DNA of 64,000 nt from Pararge aegeria (Eukaryota > Arthropoda > Insecta > Lepidoptera > Nymphalidae), in assembly GCF_905163445.1 (NCBI RefSeq), contig NC_053184.1, positions 16,616,001-16,680,000 of the forward strand, given 5' to 3'. A model generated the notes under the pieces. The model did not search any database, was not told where the DNA came from, and worked only from the letters and a program-made list of their open reading frames with translations. This document shows, piece after piece, positions 43,540 to 54,321 of the stretch; positions within the stretch are counted from its first letter, which is position 1; each line of letters opens with the position of its first letter. Made by a program: the position numbers and the translations under genes.

Positions 43540-43605
43540 TCCTTGACGCAACGGTGAGCGCTGTGAATATAACTAGGTGGTCCCGGATTCGATTAGATAT
43601 GCGAT
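43540..43605 (+). mobile_element. SINE-B head fragment
   Basis: CCTCCTTGACGCAACGGTGA, GCGCTGTGAATATAACTAGG and GGATTCGATTA are the tRNA-like 5' end of SINE-B. Confidence 0.7.
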
Positions 43606-44299
43606 GGTGCTGATGGCAATATTAATTTTCATAAAAACGGTGAGTCGTTATGGTAAACCCAATAACACTAAGTAAAAGTTTTTGTTGTTAAGTTTTCCTT
43701 TTTTTTTTTGGACGACGCATAAGTAACTACGTACGTTACGCCGAACTTCCCTATTGTGTCTTTTTCACTTCAGGTAGCAGGCAGCTCTTTCCGGAAGCAT
43801 TTGTCGTGTTGTAAAACCACCACGGCATCCCTTGAAAATGTAAATTCCCAATTTTCCCGAGCCGGGAACTCTATATGAGTCACAATCGCATTTTTCCATA
43901 GCTAGACGAGTTCTCTTGGAATTAAAATTCTTAGAAAAACACCATTTCTATCTAGCCTGTGCTAGGATTTAGCAGTTGAAGTTTTCAGTCAGTTAATAAA
44001 ATAAGTTAGTTGAAGTTCAGTATTGCCCTATAAATGACCTGCCTTATAGGTACTATGAAAAGTGCAGAGATAATATAACTTTACTACGATATATTACTTT
44101 TGTAGCGGACATCCCTAGTCTACTGGTACATCCCTAATTAACTGTAGTTGACGTTTGACTGTCAGCGGTTGTCAATCGCTCTTTCACCTAACGCCAGTTA
44201 AGGGGTAATCGCGTTTAATTCATGACTAATCATTCAATTAAGTAAAATCTCATCAGCAATGTTTTATTTGCAATATTTTTTTAGTTTGCAATTTATTAC
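43606..44299. other. No recognised feature
   Basis: Nothing recognisable besides a T run near 43700. Confidence 0.35.
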
Positions 44300-44475
44300 A
44301 CTTCATCATTACGGGTCCCTCCCACAATGAAAAAGGGTTAAGGCCGTAGTCCACCACGCTGGCTCAATGGGTATTCGTGGGCCCACACACCTTTGAGTAC
44401 ATTATGGAGAACTCTCTGGTATGCAGGTTTCCTCACGATGTTTTTCTTCACCATGGAAGTAAGTCAAACCAAACG
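44300..44475 (-). mobile_element. SINE-C 3' part
   Basis: CAATGAAAAAGGGTTAAGGC, CGTAGTCCACCACGCTGGCT and CATTATGGAGAACTCTCTGG, then CCTCACGATGTTTTTCTTCA. Confidence 0.8.
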
Positions 44476-45014
44476 TTGTAAAATACGGGTTTTAAATAGT
44501 TTAAAAAAATACTGTCAATTCTATAAATAAACCCACCTATAAATTAAAATGAAAAAATGATTTTCAATCGTCACTTTTAGGCATTAATACTCATGCTTAC
44601 GAAAAAGAGTTATAAATACAATCTTATGTTCCAAACGCCCTTCCTCTTGAATATGTAGGGACACATGCAGGCAGTTAATGCTCAAAGGAACAAATAGTCC
44701 TCCAACTTCCCTCTCTAACTTTGTATTGGGTCAAATACATATTACGATTACCATTAATAATAATTAAAACGCCTATATTCGTTTAGCGCAACACCCAAAA
44801 CGGTAGCTTGATTCAACTGACAAATTAATCCTGTTTCTAATTACTATACGCAAACTTATCTTTATCTAAAGAACACGGGTTACCAACTTAACAAGTAATA
44901 TCCATCATCGCAAATTATCTTATGTCAGATATTACATTCGATCTACCGAAACTTTATTCGCAGTTGTTTGATGAAGAAATTAGTTTGCATGCCTACGACC
45001 TATTCTTTTTAAGT

Positions 45015-45245
45015 TTGTTAGATGTGGTTAGGACTTCCACCTCACCTTCGGGGGGCGGAGTTCGAATCCTAGCACGCACCTATAACTTTTCTCATTTATC
45101 TGAGTTTTAAGCAATTAAAATACACTTTATTCAATGGTGAAGGAAAACATCGTGAGCAAACCTGCATGCCTGACAGTTCTTCGTAAAGTTCTCAAAGGCG
45201 TGTGAAGTTCACCAATCCGCACTGGGCCAGCGCGGTGGACTGCTA
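45015..45245 (+). mobile_element. SINE-C copy
   Basis: GTGGTTAGGACTTCCACCTC, GGAGTTCGAATCCTAGCACG, AAGGAAAACATCGTGAGCAA and GGCCAGCGCGGTGGACTG. The 3' end is missing. The 62-codon frame at 44922 runs into it and is not a gene. Confidence 0.82.
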
Positions 45246-45639
45246 TTGTTGTAGCAAAATTAATGAATTGGTTACTGTCGACGATTTTCAGCATAATACA
45301 GCATAAAATCTAACTAAACTAGAATACAGCTTTTTAAACCCTTCCTCTTTCCGTGCTTAATGTACGAGGCAAATAAGCGCACGTAACAAAGAACGAGCTC
45401 CAGCGTTTTCTGTGCTACCAATTCGTCTTACCAGCGTGGTGATTGTATGCGTTTGATAAATAGAAACCTTCTTAAAAACAAAAGATATATAATAAGTTAC
45501 GACGTATAACTTAGTTATCTATGAAAGATAACAAAGTTATACAAACGACAACAAACTGCTCTGCGTTGCGTGCGTTTAAAAAACTCGGTGTATCAACTTC
45601 CTAAGCTCTCGAAAGGAGTTATCACCATTAATTATGTAA

Positions 45640-45712
45640 ACATATAAGTATGAATGCTTCATAAGTGCTTAGGCCTACATGAATAAAGAATATTTGAATT
45701 TGAATTTATCAT
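45640..45712 (+). mobile_element. LINE-like 3' tail
   Basis: TATGAATGCTTCATAAGTGC, TTAGGCCTACATGAATAAAG and TTTGAATTTGAATTT form an AATAAA plus TTGAAT tail. A related tail without the repeat is at 60340-60412. Confidence 0.55.
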
Positions 45713-46149
45713 ACAATATGTTGTATGTGCCCGTATTATAAAATGGTCTGCAATCCAGCTCTTCCCAAGCATAGAGGGTTGTCGGACAAACACCTCAAGA
45801 CCGTACGCAGAACCCGTTTTGTTAAATATTGGCACAAAGATGGCTTTTACCTTGTACGTCGTCTATTTTAGGCGGGATAATACGCGATAAACGTGAAAAT
45901 GGAAAAAAATAAAATGTATTAAAATCTGTGTGCACGTCTATTAATGTTTATGCATTAACTACCACGGACACCATACCTCATGTATAACCGTTGATCTCGG
46001 TAACATGGGGTAATAATTGTTAAAGCCACTAAAGCTGAAACCCGCGTTGAAACAAAAGAATCTGTTTCTTTTTTCAACATATTATGCATAAACAATGCCG
46101 ACCCTAAATTTAAATTACATAAATTGATAAATATATACCAAGAATTATT

Positions 46150-46370
46150 ATAGTAGATGGGATATTGTTTTTTCAGGTACCAGTCCGGAGTAGGAAATTG
46201 GTCGTGTGAACCCCCGTGCTTTGGAGAGCACGCTTAGCCGTCGGTCTTGGTTAAAATCAATTATACAAGTGATAATAATCGTTAAAGCCCGCGAACCCAC
46301 ATTGGAGCATCATGGTGGGTCAGTGCTCTAATTCCCTATTTCCTATGAGAGAAGATGCACTGCAGTGGAA
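46150..46370 (+). mobile_element. SINE-D-like copy
   Basis: GCTTTGGAGAGCACGCTTAG and CCGTCGGTCTTGG head-like part, then CGTTAAAGCCCGCGAACCCA, CATTGGAGCATCATGGTGGG and GTGCTCTAATTCCC. Confidence 0.6.
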
Positions 46371-46964
46371 TACTAATAGCCTAGATGATTTGCACCTAGT
46401 ATCAAATTCTGAGAGAATAGAGTAATTACACGTAGTTGGGTAACCCTACTATCCTTCTGTAGCCGAGTATCAGATTTAATTACAGTAAGAAATTAATCTT
46501 AAGCTTTGTAACTAGATACGAGTTTATGCGGCTGGCGGGCTACTTCTTTGTTTTTAAATGAAAAATATACGGCTTTTGAATCTAAGCCAGTGAGATATTA
46601 TTAGCTCTAGCCACTGTTGCCTATGCTCAGATGCCTATGCAGTCAGAAAAATTAGACAGATTACTGACGGTGAAATAGCTAGGCTTGTTTAGTAAGCGTA
46701 CTCTCATAGTGTGATTTCCAACGGGATCTTGTTATGGGGTAAAGCTTCTGACATCGAACTTTATTGCTACACAAATTTAATTGACTCGTACCTTAGTTCT
46801 CTTTTTTTTTTTTTCTTGTGTGCAATAAAATATTTTTCATTTGATTTGATTTATTTATAAGTATATCAGTAAAGAGCCTTACGATCAATATAAACTTAAA
46901 TCACGTGAATCCCTTCGTGAGAAGTTTAAAGAAATTGGTATACTTACTGTAGCTTCACAATATA
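46371..46964. other. No confident feature
   Basis: GTGTGCAATAAAATATTTTT near 46820, followed by repeated TTTGA, resembles a LINE 3' tail. No coding seen. Confidence 0.3.
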
Positions 46965-47171
46965 TCTTATATCTTTAAACGAGCAATTCTTGTGTATATA
47001 TATAATTGGATTCTCGGAATCGGCTTCAACGATTTTCATGAAATTTAGTGTACAGGGGGTTTCGGGGGCGATAAATTGATCGAGCTAGGATTAATTTTTA
47101 GAAAATACCATTTTATTTGTGTTTTCCCATAAAAACCGATTTGGTGCAACGAAGTTGCACGGGTTAGCTAG
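46965..47171 (+). mobile_element. Short Helitron, copy 2
   Basis: TCTTATATCTTTAAACGAGC at the 5' end; GTGCAAC-GAA-GTTGCAC hairpin, GGGTTAGCTAG at the 3' end; host A before and T after. 207 bp; same family as 8956-9160, with the 3' end differing as CTAG against CTGG. Confidence 0.9.
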
Positions 47172-47229
47172 TTTATATTAATATTCTATTTGTAAGACAA
47201 AATATTAGTATAAGCAAAGAGTGGTTATT

Positions 47230-47470
47230 ATCAATTCACTTACAACATATGGTTATAAATTATTGACGTCGGCATATCGTCGAAAGGTAGATACATAAGT
47301 CATTTGTGGGATTAGGTTTTTACAATATGATCCCTAAGGTAATTTTTAACCTACCAATTCATGAGTTTAAAGTTGTTAAAACACATTTATTACAGCGAGG
47401 TTATTGTACAATTGATGAATTTATTAAAAAGAAGGTTGCTTGAAAGCATCCTGGTGGAATAACCGCCAAG
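47230..47470 (+). pseudogene. LINE-X reverse transcriptase C-terminus
   Basis: The frame reads SFVGLGFYNMIPKVIFNLPI and HEFKVVKTHLLQRGYCTIDE FIKKKVA-stop-KH. It matches 30315-30450; a TGG codon has become TGA. The 3' UTR is missing, unlike in the other LINE-X copies. Confidence 0.7.
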
Positions 47471-47654
47471 TTTTAATCCCTTTTGTACTGAAAAATCTAT
47501 CATTGCGCATGATATCATTCCGGACCGTTTTGGGGAAGTGCAGACCATCCAAGAAACATTCTAATTATTAAATCAAAGCTATTAGGTTTTTTGCTACGAA
47601 CGCCAATTACCGCAGGCAGTACCGATACATTCCTGATAGAAAGCTTCCTTCAAT

Positions 47655-47725
47655 TACTAAACCCAACCTAGGTGTCAAACTCAAGACCTCGTGATGCATA
47701 GCCAACAAACTAAATAATAGATAAA
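47655..47725 (-). mobile_element. SINE-D-like tRNA head fragment
   Basis: Minus strand: GCATCACGAGGTCTTGAGTT, TGACACCTAGGTTGGG. Same head region as 28515 but diverged. Confidence 0.45.
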
Positions 47726-48337
47726 CGGCGCAGTTCAAAACTAACGTGTAGTTTCACAGCGAAAGCAAACCCTTTTACCAACGAATTGTAACCTTTTACA
47801 TTTGAGCACGCCATTCAAAATTCATTTCCACTTTGATCTGGATAGTTAAAGCGAAACAACTGAACGTTTACCGAGTGGGCGTTTATACCGGAAACGCGAA
47901 TATTTGTATTTTGATAGACTGCGAAATAATATCACTCCATTGTCAGTCGCTTTCACTTATTAGCATATAAATGCAAACAGTTTCGTAAACAGCTATGAAC
48001 GACTATACAAAGCGTGAAATACTATCATCATTACCGGCCCACTACAGAGCATGTAATATTATAATGAAATTTAATTTAGATATATAGTGTTTCTAATACT
48101 GTTTAATATTAATCATCAGTATCAACCCGTCATTATTAGCATGTTAGATTAGGTATACGTATTTTGTTTTATCTGTTAAGATAGCTAAATTTTATACAGG
48201 GGAGAGCGGTGACCCTCAGACACAGGTATTATTTTAGAACTTACTTCAGGATTCCAAACACTATTGTAAAGTGACTATTATTTTTACAAGAAATATCATT
48301 TTCATGCATTTTCATAAATAAATAAATTTAAATAAAT

Positions 48338-48410
48338 CACTGGCCCACTACAGAGCACGAGTTAATGCCAGAATGAGAAGGGCGTAGTCTACAAAACTGG
48401 CTTACTCTGA
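48338..48410 (-). mobile_element. SINE-C 3' fragment
   Basis: GGCCCACTACAGAGCACGAG, AGAATGAGAAGGGCGTAGTC and AAAACTGGCTTACT. A shorter trace (CCGGCCCACTACAGAGCATG) is at 48033-48053. Confidence 0.65.
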
Positions 48411-48876
48411 TTAGACGGTTTCACACGTGCTGACTTCCTTATTAAATAATGATATTTAGACACAAAGGTTTTACCCCTAAAAATAATATAGTTGAACTAT
48501 TTTTACAACTGTTTAAATAAGTTGGTGTTGAGAAAGGCTCATGGATATAATCAAAACCTTTAAGAAATACTCAGAGTAACTTATATTGTGATCAGAAATA
48601 TGAAGATTTGTAAAGGAATACAAGTTACTGACAGAAAAATAAAATTATAAGGTATAGTGTAATTTAGGTACATGTTTATTTTTAGGTTAACATTTATAAT
48701 AATTTGAGCATTTGATTGTTGTTAGAAAAATCGAACGCTCCGTAATTTTTTTTTTTCAGATAAATACCCAAGATTGATGAGGTGAGTTGTGTGACGACTG
48801 GTACCTTATCAACATGTTGATCTAATAATATTATTTGTTATCTTTAATAATAAATTTTCAACAAATACGTTAAACA

Positions 48877-49247
48877 TACAAAAAAATACTTGTTTCATTT
48901 ACATGTACAATTTTAAACGATCTTTATTTATTTCAATCCGATTATTCAAAAATAAATTCGTGACAGATTTACGTAGTCAATCGCACCATTTAATTTTTTT
49001 TTAAAAATTTTGGTAACGAATCTAATAAAAAGACGAAGCTGGTTAGACGAAGCTGGTTAGCTTCGTCTAACCAGCTTCGTCAACCAAATTATTAAAAAAA
49101 AGTAAAGTAACCAAAATTATTAAAAAAAAATTAAATGGTGCGTTTGACTACGTAAATCTGTCACGAATTTATTTTTGAATAATCGGATTGAAATAAATAA
49201 AGATCGTTTAAAATTGTACATGTAAATGAAACAAGTATTTTTTTGTA
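48877..49247. repeat. 371-bp long inverted repeat
   Basis: The left arm starts at 48877 and the right arm ends at 49247. The outer 120 bp or so match with one obvious difference (TCGCACC against CGCACC context); the middle has indels in A/T runs; the inner 21 bp (49032-49052 and 49061-49081, core GACGAAGCTGGTTAGACGAA) are perfect, with the 8-nt loop CTGGTTAG. A transcript would fold into a long hairpin. No clear target-site duplication or conserved transposon end is seen. The 72-codon minus frame at 49120 is a shadow. Confidence 0.93.
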
Positions 49248-49582
49248 ATACGAAACTTCTGTAGCACTGAATGAATGAGCTGAAATGCGCACAATAGATT
49301 GTGATTTGTGAGGGGGTTAGCCACAAACCGACACGCATCGCCGCAAATATGCGCCCTATTGTTGTGGAGACTACATAGAAACAGAGAGCCCGAGAATTCT
49401 ATCGCACGATAACATTACAATACCATAATAATTTATGAGCCAAAATATTCTGCAAAATTAATTTGATATTAATGAAATGTAAATAAAATTAATATAAGGA
49501 AGCAGAAATTAAATTAGTTATTATTTAAGAGGCTTAAGGTAAATAATACCTTTAGGTAAGTAAGTTAAATACCGTTAGCATT

Positions 49583-49662
49583 GCCTGCTTGAGAGTTCGC
49601 CATTATGTTCTCAAGGGCGTGTCCAAAATCCGCACTTGGCCAGCTTGGTGGCACCAAGCTAA
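49583..49662 (+). mobile_element. SINE-C fragment
   Basis: GCCTGCTTGAGAGTTCGCCA, TTATGTTCTCAAGGGCGTGT and CACTTGGCCAGCTTGGTGGC. Confidence 0.75.
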
Positions 49663-49689
49663 CACATTAAATACACACATTAATATAAT

Positions 49690-49915
49690 AATAAATATAC
49701 TACGACATTACACACAACGTCATCTAGCCCCAAAGTAAGCGTAACTTGTGTTATGGTTACTAAGATGACTGATGAATATTTTTATGAATAATATACAAAA
49801 ATACTTAGAAAATACATATAAACACCCAGAAAAACACAACAAGCATTTCCCAGTTATGGGAATCGAACCCACGGCCTTTGACTAAGAAAGCAGGGTCGCT
49901 GCAAACTGCGCCAAT
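49690..49915 (-). mobile_element. SINE-A, near full-length copy
   Basis: Tail to head order on the minus strand: TGACGTTGTGTGTAATGTCG (changed tail), CCCATAACTGGGAAATGCTT, GGGTTCGATTCCC. The extreme 5' GGCC is missing. Confidence 0.87.
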
Positions 49916-50122
49916 TATTTTTATTAGGAACACAAGGTACACAGGTAATAACTAAAGGTAGATCTAAACATAAGTAATAACAAGTTTTGTACTAAGCTAC
50001 AACACAAAGTATGTGCACACAACTTGGAACTAAACCCGACCCGGCCAGTAATCTTGTGAAAGATTTGTGAATAACAGAATAGGCACCACTTTCTGCCCCT
50101 ATAGCACCCCCCCAGTTACCTA

Positions 50123-50580
50123 CCCCAGCACGGCTAGCATGAGCAGGAGATCCTTAGGGGAAGGATATAAATTTATCTTCTCCCACAGCTTTATAAACTC
50201 TCAGAGCACTGGCGCACAAGTGGAAATAATATCTAAATAATATATGTGTAATAATAAACGGGGGTAAACTTCTCCTATTCCATGTTTCAGTGATTGCAGG
50301 TGGACACGTTAATTACATCCCTCTGCTGCCTGTGCTAGCCCTTACAAAAAATATATCCCCCCGATTATATCCCCTGACCACTGATACAATTAACGTATCC
50401 TGTAACCTACTTAAGCACGGGAACATGGAATATGAAACATTTCCCCCCTTTATTATTACACATATTTGGATATTATTTCCACTTGAGCGCCAGTGCTCTG
50501 AGAGTTGATAAAGCTGTAGGTGAAGATACATTTTTATCTTTTCCCCGGGGAGATAATTTACTCGCGCCTATGCTAGGGCA
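50123..50580. mobile_element. Inverted-repeat (MITE-like) element
   Basis: Left arm near 50123-50325 and right arm near 50345-50580 are imperfect reverse complements over nearly the whole length: CTCTCAGAGCACTGGCGC, CAAGTGGAAATAATATC, ATATGTGTAATAATAAA and TTCCATGTT on the left all recur inverted on the right. The outermost ends (CCCCAGCACGGCTAGCATGA against TGCCCTAGCATAGGCGCGAG) are diverged. The two 72-codon frames inside are shadows. Confidence 0.85.
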
Positions 50581-51989
50581 TGATAATGGAAAGTTTTTTT
50601 GAAAAAAAAATTGACAAAAAACAACCGACATTGTTATACAACTAAAAAGCAAGAAATAAATATTTTCTACAACATTTTCAAGTCACTGGCAAGTAAAATT
50701 TAAAATTACTAAGATTATAGTAGGAAGCAAGGAAAGTACATAGCAATTTTCTAGCAGTTCCTTTAAACAATGGTCAAGGTGAGCCTATAACATTTGAAGT
50801 GTTCGCGGGATTTCGCCGGGATCCCTCCAATAAATTGTCACCAAATTAAAATAAGTGACGGACTACATTTGGAGTATAACGTACCGAAAAGAATCATCAA
50901 AATCGGTTTATAATTGGCAGAGTATTCAAGTAACAACATCCAAAAAAAATAGTAACCCTTTTTTTAAGTCCGTTGAAAACTAATCTTAACTAATTTTAAA
51001 ATGAATTAAACCTCATTGATTTTAAGACTTTGTGAATGAAATTTGTGAGTCAATTAAGTCACTTTTTGCATCGCAGGGGAAACAATAGGAGGCGTTAAAA
51101 TATTGTTAGCTTCAAGTACGTCGTTTTTAATTGGCTTTATAGTAAATCCTTCTTTAAATATGTGTCAAAGTAAATGAATGTTATTTTACAAAATAACTTT
51201 TCTAAAAAACAAAGTAAAAAACTTAATAACAACAATGTAGGTAGGTAAAGGTACAAGCGTACATATTAAGCTCACAGAGATTTTACTCAATAAGGTAATG
51301 TGATAAAAAGGTTTTTTAATATTCACGTTCATTTTATAAAATTTAATTTACTTTGAAAGCCTCATTTTCAATAAAAGTCGTGCAGTCCGAGTTCGTGCCC
51401 GGTACTAAGGGTTCACGCAAACGACCTAGTTTTTATTTTCACTGCTTGCTGTCGTAGTTAAATTGTATTAAGATAAAATTACTATTTAAGGTTCCATATG
51501 TTAGTAAAACTACTCTTTTGTAGGGTAATTTTGCACGCCTTATAAGCGGGCGTTAAGGAGGGTATTACTTTACTGTCAGTTTACGCACACAGAGTGATTC
51601 TCCAACTTAAAATGTCACTTGTTTTATTCTTTATTGCTTTTATAAGTGAATATAAATAGACAAATGTTGATAACACTATTTTTACTCATAATATTTTTAA
51701 ATCTCTTTTTATTATTTAAAGTAATTAAAAAATTATAGAAAAAGTTCTGTCTTGGACGTCCGTGTGTCTGGATGTGCGGATCCCGTATCTTGTGGTCACG
51801 ATAACGAGCGAAATACTTTACTTATCGAGTTCGGTTTTTTTGTTGGCTTCAGTATTTTGAAGAATAGATGCCTATTACTTTTCACGTTATGATTAAATCT
51901 AGTTTAATTATTATTTTATTTACAAATAATCTCAATTTTATTCTAATGAATGAGATTATGAGGCGTGCACTTTTTGATTTTCCAACTAT
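50581..51989. other. No recognised feature
   Basis: AT-rich. GTCCGAGTTCGTGCCCGGTA near 51388 weakly resembles CAGCCCGTGCCAGGCACTGA near 29880; class unknown. Confidence 0.35.
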
Positions 51990-52130
51990 ATAGTTATTAC
52001 ATAATATTTGAATGCCAGTAGGCCTCTTGTCTGTAGTGAAACTACCGCTACTTCGGATGGCACATTCTATTGAGAAGAAGCCGGAAAGAAACTCAGCAGT
52101 TTCTCCTTTTCCAATCATCAATAAGTGGCC
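51990..52130 (-). mobile_element. LINE-X-related 3' UTR
   Basis: GTAGGCCTCTTGTCTGTAGT, TCTATTGAGAAGAAGCCGGA and AAGAAACTCAGCAG, with more divergence than other copies. Confidence 0.6.
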
Positions 52131-52179
52131 AGAAAGCTGAATACCAGCTATTTAAATAGAGCAATACTTTACAGAACAT

Positions 52180-52345
52180 GCAAGGAGCACGCCGGTGTTA
52201 AGCCTCATGGGCTTGTAATTACACCAGCAACCAACGCCCTGCAGACCGAAACATAGCATTTTAAAAATGCTGCTTAGCGGCAGAAATAAGCATGGTGATA
52301 GTACTTCCCCGGACAAGCTCTCACACAGAGAGCTCTACCTCTACT
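52180..52345 (+). repeat. Repeat E, longest copy
   Basis: GCCGGTGTTAAGCCTCATGG, GCTTGTAATTACACCAGCAA, CCCTGCAGACCGAAACATAG, TGCTTAGCGGCAGAAATAAG, GGTGATAGTACTTCCCCGGA. Looks like a non-LTR 3' UTR; no coding. It abuts the region of the R4/Dong-like copy 2. Confidence 0.65.
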
Positions 52346-52388
52346 AAAACGATATAATAATAAATGATAATAATCATTTATTTGCAAT

Positions 52389-52557
52389 TGAGGTTACTCA
52401 CTCTGGAGCCTTGACCGCCGGTTGCTTGTTCATTCAAAAGCCCCGCAAGCGGAGAGTCGATTTTTTTTTCTAATTTTTTTTAATAGTGTTATTTGTTTTT
52501 GTAAGCATTGTTAAGAATTAAAAAAAAAATTTAAGTCAATAAATGATAGAACAGTAA
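52389..52557 (+). mobile_element. R4/Dong-like LINE 3' end, copy 2
   Basis: CTCACTCTGGAGCCTTGACC (end of the coding region), GGTTGCTTGTTCATTCAAAA, GCCCCGCAAGCGGAGAG, T run, AAGCATTGTTAAGAATT and AATAAATGATAGAA. It is flanked by ATTTATTTGCAAT (52376-52388) and ATTTACTTGCAAT (52558-52570), a 13-bp duplication with one mismatch. The site is rich in ATAATAATAA, which fits the TAA preference of Dong elements. Confidence 0.85.
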
Positions 52558-52785
52558 ATTTACTTGCAATAATGTTTGTAAAATAACAAGATGTTAGTAA
52601 ACAATACAGTCAGTTTAGAGGGCATTACATTCTACTAAATTAATAGTGTGCAAATTTGGCGATGGCGATGTTATGACGATACCAATTTATTATGAATTTA
52701 ATTTAATTTGACTAGTTTTGTTTGTAATCGCTTCTGATTTGTGAAATCAAATATTCGACCATAATGTAATAATAATACGAATTAA

Positions 52786-53034
52786 TATACAGTGCACACA
52801 TCGCCATCTAGCCCCAAAGCAAGCGTGCTTTGTGTCACCTACTAAGATTACCGATGAATATTTTTATGAATAATATACACAAATACTTTCAATATTATAC
52901 AAATAATATTATCACGACACTGAATAACATTTTTTATTCATCACACTAACATTTTACAGTTGTGGGAATCGAACCCATAGCCTCAGAACTCGGACACTTG
53001 GTCTCAGGAAGCAGGATCGCTGCAAACTGTCAAA
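52786..53034 (-). mobile_element. SINE-A copy
   Basis: Includes CGCCATCTAGCCCCAAAGCA, GTGGGAATCGAACCCATAGC and a head with an extra insertion (CAGAACTCGGACACTTGG). The far 5' end is mutated. Confidence 0.83.
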
Positions 53035-53440
53035 ATGATACGCTCCACAACTGTCAAGATCCAAATTTAAATCTTGTCACAGTAATCCAATTGGAATAGC
53101 AAAGTTATTATTATAAGTGATATAAAAACGAAATAAATGCAAAAAATATTTCATGCTGTTACCTTCACAATATTTTAAATTGAGCTGAAAGTAACGAGTT
53201 ATTCAGGTCACTAAAGTGGAACACTTTTAAATTGCTCTTAGTCTAGACTTTTATTAAAGAGTAGATAAATCACTTAGTCTGCAAAGTGACCTTAAATAAA
53301 CTTTTTCCAAAATGAATTATGCAAATTTTCAGTTTCACCCTAGATCGGTGGTTTAGTTTTTGTAGGTTTGTAGGGTTTTTTTTGGGAAAGGAAGTTGTGT
53401 GAAAACATTACATTACCGCACTTCATTGGAGTAGTATTTA

Positions 53441-53639
53441 GACCGATCAGCGCAGTGGGCAGCGACCCTGCTTTCTGGGTCCAAGGCCGTGGGTTCGAAT
53501 CCCACAACTGGAAAATGTTTGTGTGTTGAACATGACTGTTTTTCAGTGTCTGGGTGTTTAAATGAATATTATTAATTAAAAAATATTCTTCAATCAACTT
53601 AGTACCCATAACACAAGCTGCGCTTACTTCGGGCTAGAT
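53441..53639 (+). mobile_element. SINE-A, 3'-shortened copy
   Basis: GACCGATCAGCGCAGTGGGC, GGGTTCGAATCCC, then CCCATAACACAAGCTGCGCT; stops at GGGCTAGATT. Confidence 0.87.
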
Positions 53640-53724
53640 TTTATCCATTACTTCTAAATGCCTTAACCAATTAAGATATATTATGAAGTTCTCGTATCAT
53701 ATATCATATTTTGTCTGGTGAGAG

Positions 53725-53912
53725 GGAATTGCCGGAGCTGCTAAGCGAATAAGCGTTTCGGTACGATGTTGCGTAGACACCGATTAGGGATATGACTATC
53801 ACACTCCTTAACAGGTTAGCCCGCTACCATTGTAGACCGCAGCATCACTTACTACCAGGCGTGATTGCAGTCACGTGCTAACTTATTGTGAAATAAAAAT
53901 AAAAATATCATA
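53725..53912 (+). mobile_element. SINE-B, 5'-truncated copy
   Basis: GCTAAGCGAATAAGCGTTTC, GATGTTGCGTAGACACCGAT, TTAACAGGTTAGCCCGCTAC, then an AAATAAAAATAAAAA tail. Confidence 0.83.
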
Positions 53913-54104
53913 TCAATTTTTAAAACGCATTAAATATTTTATTTACATACTTGTTATTTTGTAAATTAATTGTTTGATTTTTAATTTTTGTTTTTAATTT
54001 TAGAATATAAATAATATTTAGAAGAACTTCTATCAAAACCTCTGATAGTATATTGTAATGGATAATACCGTTTATTTCATTCATCAAAATTGTACGTATG
54101 ATGA

Positions 54105-54321
54105 TTTGCCGAACTGGCTGTCTGGTTTCCAGTTACCCTATCGACAAATACGAGCCGCTAAGCGAATTAGTGTTCCGGTGCGATGTCGCGTAGAGAAACC
54201 TATTACGTGTTTGACTACCATACTCTGTAACAGGTTAACACGCAACCATATTCGACTGCATTATTACTTACCACCTGGTGAGATTGCAGTCAAGGGCTAA
54301 CTTGTAGTGGAATAAAAAAAA
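54105..54321 (+). mobile_element. SINE-B, 5'-truncated copy
   Basis: CCGCTAAGCGAATTAGTGTT, GATGTCGCGTAGAGAAACCT, CACCTGGTGAGATTGCAGTC and AACTTGTAGTGGAATAAAAA. It lies about 190 bp from the previous copy in the same orientation. The 80-codon frame here is an artefact. Confidence 0.85.

Noticed and set aside
49120..49338. 72-codon minus frame
   Set aside because: Runs over an arm of the long inverted repeat; no domain.
50290..50531. Overlapping 72-codon frames on both strands
   Set aside because: Both lie in the inverted-repeat element and are shadows.
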